Positions 36,556-45,854 of a stretch of 64,000 nt of DNA are shown here, piece by piece; positions within the stretch are counted from its first letter, which is position 1, and each line of letters begins with the position of its first letter. Source of the stretch: Lantana camara (lineage: Eukaryota > Streptophyta > Magnoliopsida > Lamiales > Verbenaceae); NCBI GenBank assembly GCA_037501455.1, contig CM074856.1, positions 46,467,001-46,531,000 of the forward strand, written 5' to 3'. The notes beneath the pieces were generated by a model. That model was not told the origin of the DNA and did no database searches. It saw nothing but the letters and a program-made list of their open reading frames with translations. Both the position numbers and the translations under genes were made by a program.

Positions 36556-37910
36556 TTAACTTTTTTTTACTGCCCTGGCATTGGTGTTCATGCCAAAGAA
36601 CATGTTCAACTGGCTTGGGTTATTTACTAGCATGTTGCAAACATTGATGTGGTCTTTGATGTCGATAATCATTGGCAGAGCTCCAATTGCTTCGAAGATG
36701 TCCTCTTGTCGTTTCATAATGTCCTTAGCAGTTCCAAGTTTAGAAGCAACCTCACGTAATGATGTCGTCGACTCGTTGCAAAAGTTTGAAATTTCTTCAG
36801 CAATGCCTTCCACATTTTTGACACTCCGTTTCCTTTTTTTTTTTTTTTTTTCCAGACCCATCAGGTTCAAGTATACGCTGCGACCCCATTGATTTTGTTT
36901 GGTTCACTTCTTGATCTCTCAAGTCAGAAGGGATTGACAGATGATATGCGGCAGTGTTCACGTCCTCTCCGTCGGTTGTAAGATCAATCGGTGTATTCTC
37001 AGCGGCGGCAGACCAATCCATCGCGTTATGTCCCGTGGCCCTATCTTTTCCATAAATTTCAACCCAAGCCTCGTACAGTGGAAACGGTTTTCCCCGGATA
37101 CAAGCATGATTAGGAAATTGTTGCAGCAATTCAAACATTAACCGGAGGGTTAATTGCATAAACCAATGTTCAAATCATGTTGTCACGAAAGACTAATTTA
37201 TCATGTATTTCAGTGTAGATTATGATGTAAAAGGGATAGGGTTCAAATAAACATAATACTTGATGAATATGTTATAATTTGAACCGCAACTTTTCTAAAT
37301 CTCACAACCTAAACATAAATTCTATTTTGCTAACCAGAACATATATACACAGAAACTTGTCTCCTATTTCAACGCATGCCATCTTTTAAAGCTATTGACT
37401 AACAGATCATACTTCGTGGTTTGCAAAATACCAGATACCTTTCACCTATGAATCCCAGCAGTCCCAAAACAAAAATTAAATATCTAAACCTTCGTGATAC
37501 TAAACCATACAGACATATCAACGATAATGGACTGCACAAATTACATGAACCACTGACCTGAAGGAAGCTTTCCCATTCAGCTGCTTCAGCCTCCACGGTA
37601 AAGGTGCTGGAGTTCCAATTCAACCTACTGAAGCTCAACGCATTTGAGAACTGGTGATAGGTTTTCTTCGAGGAAGTATACTTAGTTGAAATATGAGGTT
37701 CAGCTTTCAGTCTGTTCTAGGCATGTAGTCTCTCAACCTGCTTTCAAGTTGTACCAAAAAACCACTTTGATAACCATTGGGAGCTTTCCACCCACCAGCA
37801 ATAATATCTCTAAAAGCTAGCACAAGATTGTTCTCTTCTTGCACGGTCCAACCGCGTCGTCCTTTCACCTTGGAAGTACCTACAAACTCCACCTGTGGCA
37901 TCGACGACAT
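36556..37910 (-). pseudogene. PIF/Harbinger ORF1, Myb/SANT-like DNA-binding protein
   Basis: The start is at MSSMPQVEF (37910) after a TTGCAG acceptor. The N-terminal exon has the Myb/SANT-like core GRRGWTVQEENNLVLAF and GGWKAPNGYQSGFL. A short exon near 37560-37610 follows. The exon from about 37125 has FPNHACIRGKPFPLYEAW and the family signature IYGKDRATG. At 36836-36855 an A/T homopolymer interrupts the frame; the second half (VEGIAEEISNFCNE, coiled-coil-like) is in another frame. ORF1 proteins of this superfamily partner the transposase and help bind the ends. Exon borders are approximate. Confidence 0.65.
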
Positions 37911-38136
37911 CTGCAACAGTCAACGTATACATTTTATTCCATTAAACAATATCATAGAGTTGAACAACTTATCAATCCAAATCCTTACAAAGCGAAAAAA
38001 GTCCCCAAATGATACAACTATAGAAACTAGCAAACCTAAAATAACAAAGTCCTTATAATACATGACTATCCAAAAAAGTTAAAGTTATTACACAGCTTCC
38101 GAATGCAACAGAGTCGAACAAGCAGGAAGAAAGAAA

Positions 38137-39640
38137 CTAATGCCGTCCGGGCCATTCATTGTACATTGTATGGGCAAGGTTTTCACGCCAATTATTCCAT
38201 GTTTGGGTGGTCTGGATATGCTCAACATATTCACCTACAGTCTCATCGACGTCCGGCTCGTCAGGTATCAACGCTTCTAACTGGTCTATTCTCATTTCCA
38301 AACAAATGAAATTGTGTAAAAGGTAACATGCAATGATAATTTTATTCTGAATGTCTATTGGATAAAAAGAAGGGCTATGGAGCACCGCCCGTCGAAGCTT
38401 CAGAACACCAAATGCTCTCTCAATCACATTCCTTGCCTTCGAATGTCGTAGGTTGAACAATTCTTTGTAATTTTTTGAGGTAGCTATTCCCGTACCCCAT
38501 TCCTTCAGGTGGTATCTTATTCCTCTGTATGGGGCTAAGAAACCCTTCCCGTTAGTGTAGCCGACATCACAAAGGTAATAATTTCCTATAAAAATTAGGT
38601 GATCAATACTTCGAGATAACACTAGACTACCAACAATGCAATACAGATGTAAATTAAACGATCACCTAACCATAGTTTCCATGAGAATTAAACTGACCTC
38701 TAGGAACCTTCAATCCGTTGGGTCTGTGGATGGCATCTCTAAGCACCCGCCCATCTACCGCCGAACCCTCCCATCCAGTTAGAACATAAACAAAGTTTAA
38801 ATTCTTGTCACAGACGGCTAAAGTATTGACAGCAACTATACCCTTCCGGCTATGGTAACGGGCTTGATTGGCCGTGGATACTCTAACTGGTATATATGTG
38901 CCGTCTAAAGCCCCCAAACAACCCTACAAATAATTTAAAATCAATACCACAAAGAGCTACAAAGATCAGACATTATGAACCTCACCAAACATAATTTATA
39001 AAACTCACTTTGAACCACTTCCAACGGCCGTCTTGGCTGTCATCGTCAACAGGTACTGGTTTAACCACAAATATTTCATAACACCACAGCACTGCATTTA
39101 ACACACTATGGAAATGAAGACTAACTGTCCTACTAGACCGAAGGAAAGACAGTTTAACGACCCGAGTTTTTTGATGATGCGAAAGAACACTAAGAAACAT
39201 AGCAACTTGTTCCATAACGGATACCCCACGCGTTGCACCTAACCTACCTCTATGTTCAAGAACTGCACATAACTTGGTAAAAGCTTTCCGACCTAAACGC
39301 AGTTGTTCGATATAGTCCGTTTCACTAAATTTGACAAGTCCACTTAGATGTGCAATCTGTCAAGGGACTGTATTGATGATAACATCGACGGCACGAATCA
39401 TCATCCAAAACACTGCTTTGTAACAGGAAATAAATCAACACCAACACATTCATCCACTCCTTCAAGGTGTTTGCCTCTGTCTCTTTCCCACAAAATATGC
39501 ACCTTGTAGAACGAGGGAAAATCAAAATTCTGGGAGCAAAGAAAATGGCGTCAATCAGCGGGGATAGAGAGCAAAAGCGAGGGAACCCTATTTTCAGTGG
39601 CAATTGGCGTAAATAATGTGAACTCCAGGGCAACATTGCA
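38137..39640 (-). pseudogene. PIF/Harbinger DDE transposase (DDE_Tnp_4, ALP1/HARBI1-like), one premature stop
   Basis: Three exons are visible. The first (39009-39410) runs through IEQLRLGRKAFTKLC and GATRGVSVMEQVAMFLSVLS, donor TTCAAA/GTGAGT. The second (about 38693-38927, acceptor TTTGTAG) has [10 protein letters not shown] with the first catalytic Asp. The third (38137-38590, acceptor TTTATAG) has YYLCDVGY with the second Asp and NVIERAFGVLK with the Glu; it ends NEWPGRH. Joining by phase gives continuous homology. In-frame TGA at 39360-39362 lies before QIAHLSGLVKF; without it the frame opens to MMIRAVDVIINTVP. The C-terminal half is fully open, so decay is recent or the true start is downstream or spliced. 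Confidence 0.75.
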
Positions 39641-40372
39641 ATGAATCCTTCCCAAGAAATGGCATGTCAGCTAGAACACGCCATTTTGGCGTAATGGCTG
39701 GCACAGACAAAAACACGCGACCCCTACGAGCTCGTACGGATGACCCAGGCCGCTACATGGAAAAAGTAAACAAAGAAAATGGGGGGATAAAAGGGGCAAA
39801 ACACCGGTTACAGGGGAAGTAAACGAGCCCTTAAGTGTTAATTGCATGTTAGATATTTATCTGCTTAAGTGATTTAAGATTTATTATCAATTGCATGTAT
39901 ATACTTAAGTAAATCCGGCTAATCTTCCGCTATTGTATTAAAATGTTTTAGAAATATTTTAATACTTGTATTATAAACAAAAATTTTAAAATGTGGCCCC
40001 GGACCTCACTGTTCTGGGCCTGCCTCCCAGTAAATACAAATATAAGTGACTAGGTTGTAGAATTACACTTATCAGACGAGTATCATATCAACTCTTGAAT
40101 GTATGATTCATTACTTTCCCCTACCTGCTTAGTTTACTAATTTTAATCCACGTGTTTTAGTTGTTACTTGTGTTTATTTCTAGTTAATTGCTTAAATTCT
40201 GTTTCAGTAGATTAATAGATAATAACAATTGTTTTTCGTTCGGTCTTTAGATTAGAGAAGGATATAGAGTAGTGATTGATTTCCCTTCCCTGTGGGTACG
40301 ATCCTGTTGTGCTATGCGTATGTTAGTGTACACTTGCATGATTGGTTTTGAACTTAGTAAAATCATACAACA

Positions 40373-40399
40373 AGTTTTTGGCGCCGTTGCCGGGGAAGG
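40373..40399 (+). other. Athila primer-binding-site region
   Basis: AGTTTTTGGCGCCGTTGCCGGGGAAGG follows the LTR end directly; read in two parts it is GTTTTTGGCGCC and GTTGCCGGGGAAGG. This context is characteristic of Athila/Tat elements. Confidence 0.75.
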
Positions 40400-40528
40400 T
40401 GTTTTAAGTCAATATTACTTAAATATTTTGATCTAGTGCTTTAGACCATTACTTTACTTTGTGTTCTTTTTCTTGTATCACTGTGAAATTGAACTGAGGA
40501 TTTTCTTTTCCTTTATACAGGTTTATGG

Positions 40529-42735
40529 TGCATACGAAGATCTCAAGATCCAGAGTTAGTACCATACGATCCGGTGATCGAAAGAACGTTGAGGAGGCGT
40601 AAGAAGGACAAGAAACCGACTATCAAACCGATGGCTGAACCAGAACCACCACCACCGGCCATTAGAGATTATAACGTGCCGCAAGCTGGAGTAATTCAGA
40701 CTGTAGCTCGTCCTCCAATCGTAGCAAACAATTTTGAGATCAAACCAGCTATCATCAATCTGCTGCAGAATAACCTATTTTCAGGATTACCACTGGAAGA
40801 TCCGACATCACATCTTGAGTATTTTCTTGAAGTGTGTGATACCTTTAAGATTTACAATGTCACTACTGATGTTATTCGAGTTAGGTTTTTTCCCTTTTCA
40901 CTGAGAACAAGCTAAAGCATGGTTAAGTACTATCCCAAATGAATCTTTTCAAACTTGGGCAGCGTTATCTCAGGCTTTCTTAGCCAACTTCTTTCCACTT
41001 AGCAAAACCACAAAGTACAGGAATGATATTCAAGGTTTCAGACAGTTAGATGAAGAGTCTTTCTATAAGGCTTGGGAGAGATTCAAGGATTTGCAGAAGA
41101 AGTGTGCACATCACGGGATTCCTGATTGGCTATTGATTCAGACTTTTTACAATGGGATGTCCCCTACTTTTAGAGGAGTGATGGATGCTGCAGCTGGTGG
41201 AGTTGTCAAAATCCGAAGCAGTTGCTATTGAGTTGTTAGATAATATGTCACAAAACGATGTTTTTGTGCATGAGAGGAGCCCTGCACAACCAGCTAAGGT
41301 GCAAGCAAGAGTCATAGAGTTAGACGGCCTAACCACCATCAATGCCAAATTTGAGGCCCTCAACAAGAAATTAGATCAACTTTCTGTCAATGCAGTTGGG
41401 ACACAATCCCAATCAATTAAGGTAATTTGTGAAATTTGTAGTGGTCCACGTGCGTTTAATGTGTGTCCTCATACCAATGCAGGAGAACAGGTGCAAGAGC
41501 AGGTGAATTATACAAACAATTCCAAACCAGCAAATGATTCTTACTCAAACACCTACAATCCAGGATGGAAGAACCACCCTCACTTTTCTTGGTCGAATAA
41601 TCAAAATGTTCAACAACATTCTCAATCTAGGCCGCAGTTTCAACCTAGGCAGCAATTTCAACCAAGACCAACAACCCCCTACAATGTTGTGCCCCCTCAA
41701 CAGGAGCAAAAGCAAGGATCTACGGGTCGACATCAGAAGTTGGAAGCTCAATTAGATCAAGTGGTAAATCAGACCAGAACTTTGGAGACCCAAATTGGTC
41801 AGATTGCCCAATCTTTGAATATGAGAGGCCTAGGAATGCTACCAAGTCAAACCGAAAATAATCCTAAGGAGCATTGTCAGGCCATATTTGTAGGAGACGA
41901 TAGAGAGAATGAAGGTCCAAAGTTATTTGCAGGTTCGGATGTTGAGAAAGTTGTACTTGAGAAAATTGAAGAGGGAGATGATTTTAAGAAGGAGAACTTA
42001 GAGAAAGAAGTGATTTTAAGCAAAGGGAAGTCTGAGAACTTCGCTACTGTTATACTTACTGAGGAGTGTAGTGCTATTATTCAGCATAAACTTCCCCCGA
42101 AGCTTAAAGATCCAGGGAGTTTTTCAATTCCTCTAACTATTGGTTCTTTGCAATTTCATAATGTTTTGTGTGATTTAGGAGCTAGTGTGAGTATAATTCC
42201 TTTATATACTTGTAGAAAATTAGGAGTGAAGGAGCTTAAACAGACCAACGTGACACTCCAACTAGCTGACAGATCGATGAAATACCCGATAGGAATTCTT
42301 CAAGATGTGTTGGTAAAAGTTGGAAGTTTCTACATCGCTAATGATTTTTTGGTTCTTGATATTGAGAGCGATGAGAGGATGCCATTGATCCTTGGAAGGC
42401 TGTTTCTAGCCACGGTTGGAGCGGACATAGATGTTTAGAATGGACGGCTCACGCTCAAAATAGGAGATGAAAGAATGGAGTTTAGGAGCTTTAGTTCCAT
42501 AACACCACCGCCAATTTCGGATAAGTGTTGCATGATCAAAGTTATAAGTGAGACCTCTGACGGAAGGGTAATATTCATGGAGTACAGAGCTTCAGTTGAA
42601 TGGGAAGGAGAACTAAAGCCTAGAAAATCGAGAATAAAGGATGTTTTGGAATTAGATACATGGAGAGCAAGCTCCGATGTTGTGAGTAACAAGAACGAGG
42701 TCACTCCTTGTGACTCGTTGCTTGGGGATTGCTAA
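40529..42735 (+). pseudogene. Athila gag-protease, broken by two frameshifts and a stop
   Basis: Homology starts at DPELVPYDPVIERTLRRRKK without an upstream ATG in frame. The first part (to 40915) has IRDYNVPQAG and FSGLPLEDPTSHLEYFL. A one-base shift near 40904 moves it to the frame with NDIQGFRQLDEESFYKAWE and LLIQTFYNGM. Another near 41200 leads to the long frame 41185-42438, with a degenerate zinc-knuckle-like CEICSGPRAFNVCPH, a Gln-rich linker and the protease domain (CDLGASVSIIPL, then LADRSMKYPIGILQDV). TAG at 42436-42438 is a nonsense change; NGRLTLKIGDE follows in frame to 42735. Reverse transcriptase should come next and is absent. Confidence 0.85.
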
Positions 42736-43180
42736 TCCCTAATTCGGTTTTCAAAGTCGAGCTAACTACTATAAGTTAGAATTATTTTTCTTTTCCCGTT
42801 TCTTTCGTTTTTGTTTTCGTTGCTTTCTTTTCTTTCGTTCTCATTTTTCTCGCGTTTGTTTAAGTTGTCTCTCTCGTTTTGTAGGTCACTTGATCTGTTG
42901 CTAGGAAGCCAAAGTCTAGATGATGCAAGGACCGTGATTTGAGCTTTAATGTCAATATTGAGGTCCATTTAATTTGTTCGTATTGGTGTTCATGAGATTG
43001 ATTTGTCTATGTGAAAAATAAGTTGCTGAGAATCATTTTTTGTGTTGAGTAATGTTTATGTGTTTTGAGATTGGTACACTATGGTTTGATTGAATTTTAT
43101 GAGTTAATTTCGGTTAATTAACGCGATTAAGAACCATCCGGATTGTGTTTGTGTTTTACTTGTGTTTTGGGCAGAATGTT

Positions 43181-43382
43181 CAGTAACGGGCGTTACACCA
43201 CCGTAGTTACTTTTTGGTAACGCCCATTAAAGAGGTCAGGCGTCTCAGGTAGTATTAGTAACGGGCGTTACACCTTCATAGTTATTTTTCAGTAACGCCC
43301 GTTAACAGCGATAGACGTCTGGGAAAGAAGGGTAACATTCGTTACCCCGTACAAGGTAAAAATCCGTAACGCCCGTTACCGG
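43181..43382. repeat. Palindrome array inside the Athila internal region
   Basis: The units are GTAACGGGCGTTAC, GTAACGCCCATTAA, GTAACGGGCGTTAC, GTAACGCCCGTTAA, GTAACATTCGTTAC and GTAACGCCCGTTAC. They are the same motif and count as in the LTR array, but the sequence between units differs from the LTR. Confidence 0.75.
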
Positions 43383-43470
43383 GCCAATAACGCTAAATTC
43401 TGGTTTTAGGAAACGTATTTTAGGGTTAAATTAATTCATTTCCTACCCAATTTTAGATTTTTCTTTCCGA

Positions 43471-43480
43471 AACCTATAAA
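43471..43480 (+). promoter_or_regulatory. Internal TATA box CCTATAAATA
   Basis: A canonical TATA box about 90 bases after the internal palindrome array and 230 bases ahead of the env-position ORF. It suggests a subgenomic promoter; this is inference from position and motif. Confidence 0.45.
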
Positions 43481-43709
43481 TACATTTGCACATACTCATT
43501 CTACCTTAGAAGAATTTCAATAGTTCCCTTTGGTCAACCATTGTCAATTTCCACCCAAGAAGGATCACCAAGTTTACTCTATCTCTCTTTCCTTTTGAAT
43601 CAAGGTACTACGGGTCGTACTAAGCGCCTCCTGACCGATTGAGCCCTTTACTACTTCATCCCCCGCGGATCATCAATCACGGGATTCGATCAATGTAACG
43701 GTGAATACC

Positions 43710-44150
43710 ATGGGTAACCATTTTCGAAGGAATTTGACAAGGAACATTATACCTACTAGGTTTTTCAAGGACAGATGGATGGAGAAATTTGAAGCTTGGG
43801 TAGAAGTTAGGAGACTGTTTGATAACATCGGTTGGTTACCTTTTCTTATGAAGAAGGATTTGACTTATTCTGAGTTGACCGCCACTTTCTTCACCACGAT
43901 GGATTTCAATCCGGCAAGGAACACTTTGACTTTCACTCTTGTTGACGAGGCTGAAACAAGTGATCCGGCTAGTTTGAGGAGTATTCAGATAGAGTTGGTT
44001 GGACTGAGAACCGATGTGACTGCCATGACTACGAGGATTGAAGATTTAGCACAGTATGTTGATGAGAGATTTGATGAATGGCAAGCTCAGATGGATGACA
44101 AGTTTGAGAGGTTCTATGCTCGTCTCGACCAGTACTTTCGAGGATCTTAG
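43710..44150 (+). CDS. Athila env-position ORF, coiled-coil protein
   Basis: The start is taken at ATG 43710 (MGNHFRRNLTRN); the frame is open 9 bases further upstream through a GTG. 146 codons, no internal stop. The first half is W/F-rich (WMEKFEAWVEVRRLFDNIGW) and the second half is a heptad-like Asp/Glu/Arg-rich stretch (RTDVTAMTTRIEDLAQYVDE), likely a coiled coil. Position after the pol slot and before the polypurine tract is where Athila elements carry their third ORF, of uncertain, sometimes env-like role. No signal peptide or membrane segment is seen, so an envelope function is not supported here. Confidence 0.5.
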   Translation: MGNHFRRNLTRNIIPTRFFKDRWMEKFEAWVEVRRLFDNIGWLPFLMKKDLTYSELTATFFTTMDFNPARNTLTFTLVDEAETSDPASLRSIQIELVGLRTDVTAMTTRIEDLAQYVDERFDEWQAQMDDKFERFYARLDQYFRGS

Positions 44151-45707
44151 TCGCCACAATCTTGATTGCTTTGCTATTATGTTTCCTTTGCTTTAGTAAC
44201 ATTCTATTTTCGTTTGAGTACTTATTGTTAGATTTTGATACACTTGACACTCTTATTTCTTTGCTTATGTTTTGAACTCAATGATTTCTTTTTGCAATGT
44301 GCCCTTCTTTTACTTGGTTTTTGTGACTTGTGTGTTGCTTAGTTGGATGCATGTTGATTGTCAATTGATTTTACATTTGATCTGTGTTTTTCTAGTCACA
44401 TATTTCCAGTATTGGAAGCTTGGCTAGCACGTTGCCGGTTCTTTATTTGATCAGAGAGTTTCCTTGAACTTTAACTCTTTAGTTTGCATGAGGACATTGC
44501 AAAGATTAAGTGTGGGGAGGGATAGAATGTGCATATGAGTTTTCTTGAATATTTGCATGATTAGTTGTTTTGTTACACTTGTTATTGCTAAGAATTGAGT
44601 AATTTTGAAATTTTTGAAAATCTTCCCTCGTTTTGAACTTTTTCTTTGAAGTTTGATGGTTGAGCTTTTTCTAGAATGAGTTAGGCTTTTTGAATTAAGG
44701 AAAATTTCCGTGAGATTTGATGATTTAGTGTGTAAGTACGCCCTTATATTTTGAGCACTTTTGAATGTGATAATGTACTTTGCTTAGAAAGATGAATTGA
44801 TGATTTCCAAATGAGTCTAAGATTTGATTAGGATGCATTTTAGTCCTATTGAGGCGAAATTTTGAGTTAATGAAAGAGTAAGGAAGTGAAGTAGGCATTC
44901 GTTGTCGGAGGATTATAAACTTTTCTTTTTAACCACTTTTCACTAAATAACGTAATCTTATTGACCCCGCTAAGCCTAATTGTTGTGCTAAGATTTTTGT
45001 AGCCACATTATAAGTCAATGCACGACAAAAGAAAAACCACCTTGATAATTTTTACACCAAGGCTAGCTTGTTTGATTTTTAATGGTTAATGTATATCTTT
45101 TGACCCCTTTTGATTATTCTTGTGTTTGAATTTGAGAAAATTATGTAAAGAAAGAGGAAAAGAATGAGAAGAAGTGTGAAAAAGAAAGAAAGAAAGAGCA
45201 AGAGAAAAGAAAAGAAAAATTGTGCAAGTGTGAAATTGAGAGTGTGGGATACAATTGCCGAACTAGGGGATGTGTGTTTAATGGCGAAATTGAAGTGCCG
45301 TGAGTTTAAAGATTGAATGATGTAAGCTTGGTGAGTAGTCATTTGTTCCAAATTTCCATAACCTTACCTAAAGCCTACATTACAAGCTCGAAAGACCTAC
45401 CGATCCTAAGTCTTGATTTAATTCCATAAGTGGAGATAGGTTCGAAAAGTGTAGTCCGAAGTTGATGATTAGAACTTAGGAGGAAATTGTGAATTTGTCG
45501 TTCTAACCTTTGTACATTGTTTCATTCGAATTCACACACTAAACAAGGGTATATTTTTCATACTAAGTATTGATAGGCTTATGCTTATGAGTACTTAATT
45601 TGATGTGCTAGACTTGTTTAGGCGATGGTTCGATGATTGCTTTGAGGAGATGGTTTGATGAGGATGTGTTTTCTTGATTTCGTATTACTCGGGGACAAGC
45701 AATAGTC
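44151..45707 (+). other. Athila 3' noncoding internal region
   Basis: AT-rich, no domain. It has an extra polypurine-like AAGTGTGGGGAGGG at 44508-44521, the string GGCATTCGTTGTCGG near 44896 shared with the 6270-15031 element, and the 29-base conserved block at 45374-45402. Confidence 0.5.
45374..45402 (+). other. Conserved 3' noncoding block
   Basis: It starts CCTACATTACAAGCTCG and differs at one position from the block at 8092-8120 (minus strand). It lies 320 bases before the 3' LTR. Confidence 0.6.
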
Positions 45708-45722
45708 AAGTGTGGGGGATTT
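45708..45722 (+). other. Athila polypurine tract
   Basis: AAGTGTGGGGGATTT immediately precedes the 3' LTR start TGTTGAGTG. Confidence 0.75.
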
Positions 45723-45854
45723 TGTTGAGTGTAGAATTTACATGATTTTAAGCGTTGATTAGAGTATATTTTTGTGTCCTTTGATGCATTTAAGTGTTTA
45801 TTTTGCTCCATTTAGGTGTTTTTAGAGTTGGAGTTGAGAAACGGAGAAGCGAAG

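Larger units (their letters stand above)
23229..39830. mobile_element. PIF/Harbinger DNA transposon, complete ends, with nested LTR element
   Basis: The terminal inverted repeats begin GGGCTCGTTTACTT at 23229 and match the reverse complement at 39817-39830 over 14 bases, then diverge. TTA lies at 23226-23228 and 39831-39833, the 3-base duplication typical of PIF/Harbinger. Removing the nested element (24766-34091 plus one TTGTA) leaves about 7.3 kb. It carries a minus-strand DDE transposase, a minus-strand Myb/SANT-like ORF1, and three further genes not standard for the family: a GRF zinc-finger protein and two Myb/SANT-like proteins. Confidence 0.85.
21224..40030 (+). mobile_element. Composite insertion in the Athila 5' LTR, outer element unclassified
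   Basis: Comparison with the intact 3' LTR (GAGAGAGGGTAATACAAATATAAG near 48320) shows foreign DNA from about 21224 to 40030. Without the PIF transposon it is about 2.2 kb and continuous across a single TTA. It looks like a plus-strand solo LTR. It has a promoter-like stretch at 22340-22860 with TGACGTGGC motifs, CTCTAAATAGGGG near 22780 and a transcribed-looking leader. The expected TG..CA ends and target duplication could not be resolved (left starts near CTACTGTTCGGCG, right ends near CTGCCTCCCAG). Confidence 0.5.
16277..40372 (+). repeat. Athila 5' LTR, in three pieces
   Basis: The pieces are 16277-17069, 20846 to about 21223 and about 40031-40372. They are collinear with the 3' LTR (45723-45854, 47341-48671). 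The gaps are the solo LTR at 17070-20840 and the composite insertion at about 21224-40030. Confidence 0.8.
42736..43700 (+). other. Athila internal region with promoter-like module
   Basis: RT, RNase H and integrase are missing; a deletion must lie between about 42736 and 43000. The stretch 43180-43390 carries six GTAACG..CGTTAC palindromes like those in the LTR. It is followed by CCTATAAATACAT at 43471 and a leader up to the ORF at 43710. Confidence 0.6.

Noticed and set aside
43181..43382. Palindromes as Rho-independent terminators
   Set aside because: This is a plant nuclear genome, there is no T-run after the stems, and the units occur upstream of TATA boxes.
43710..44150. Calling the Athila third ORF an envelope glycoprotein
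   Set aside because: No signal peptide, membrane span or cysteine pattern is visible; only its position matches.
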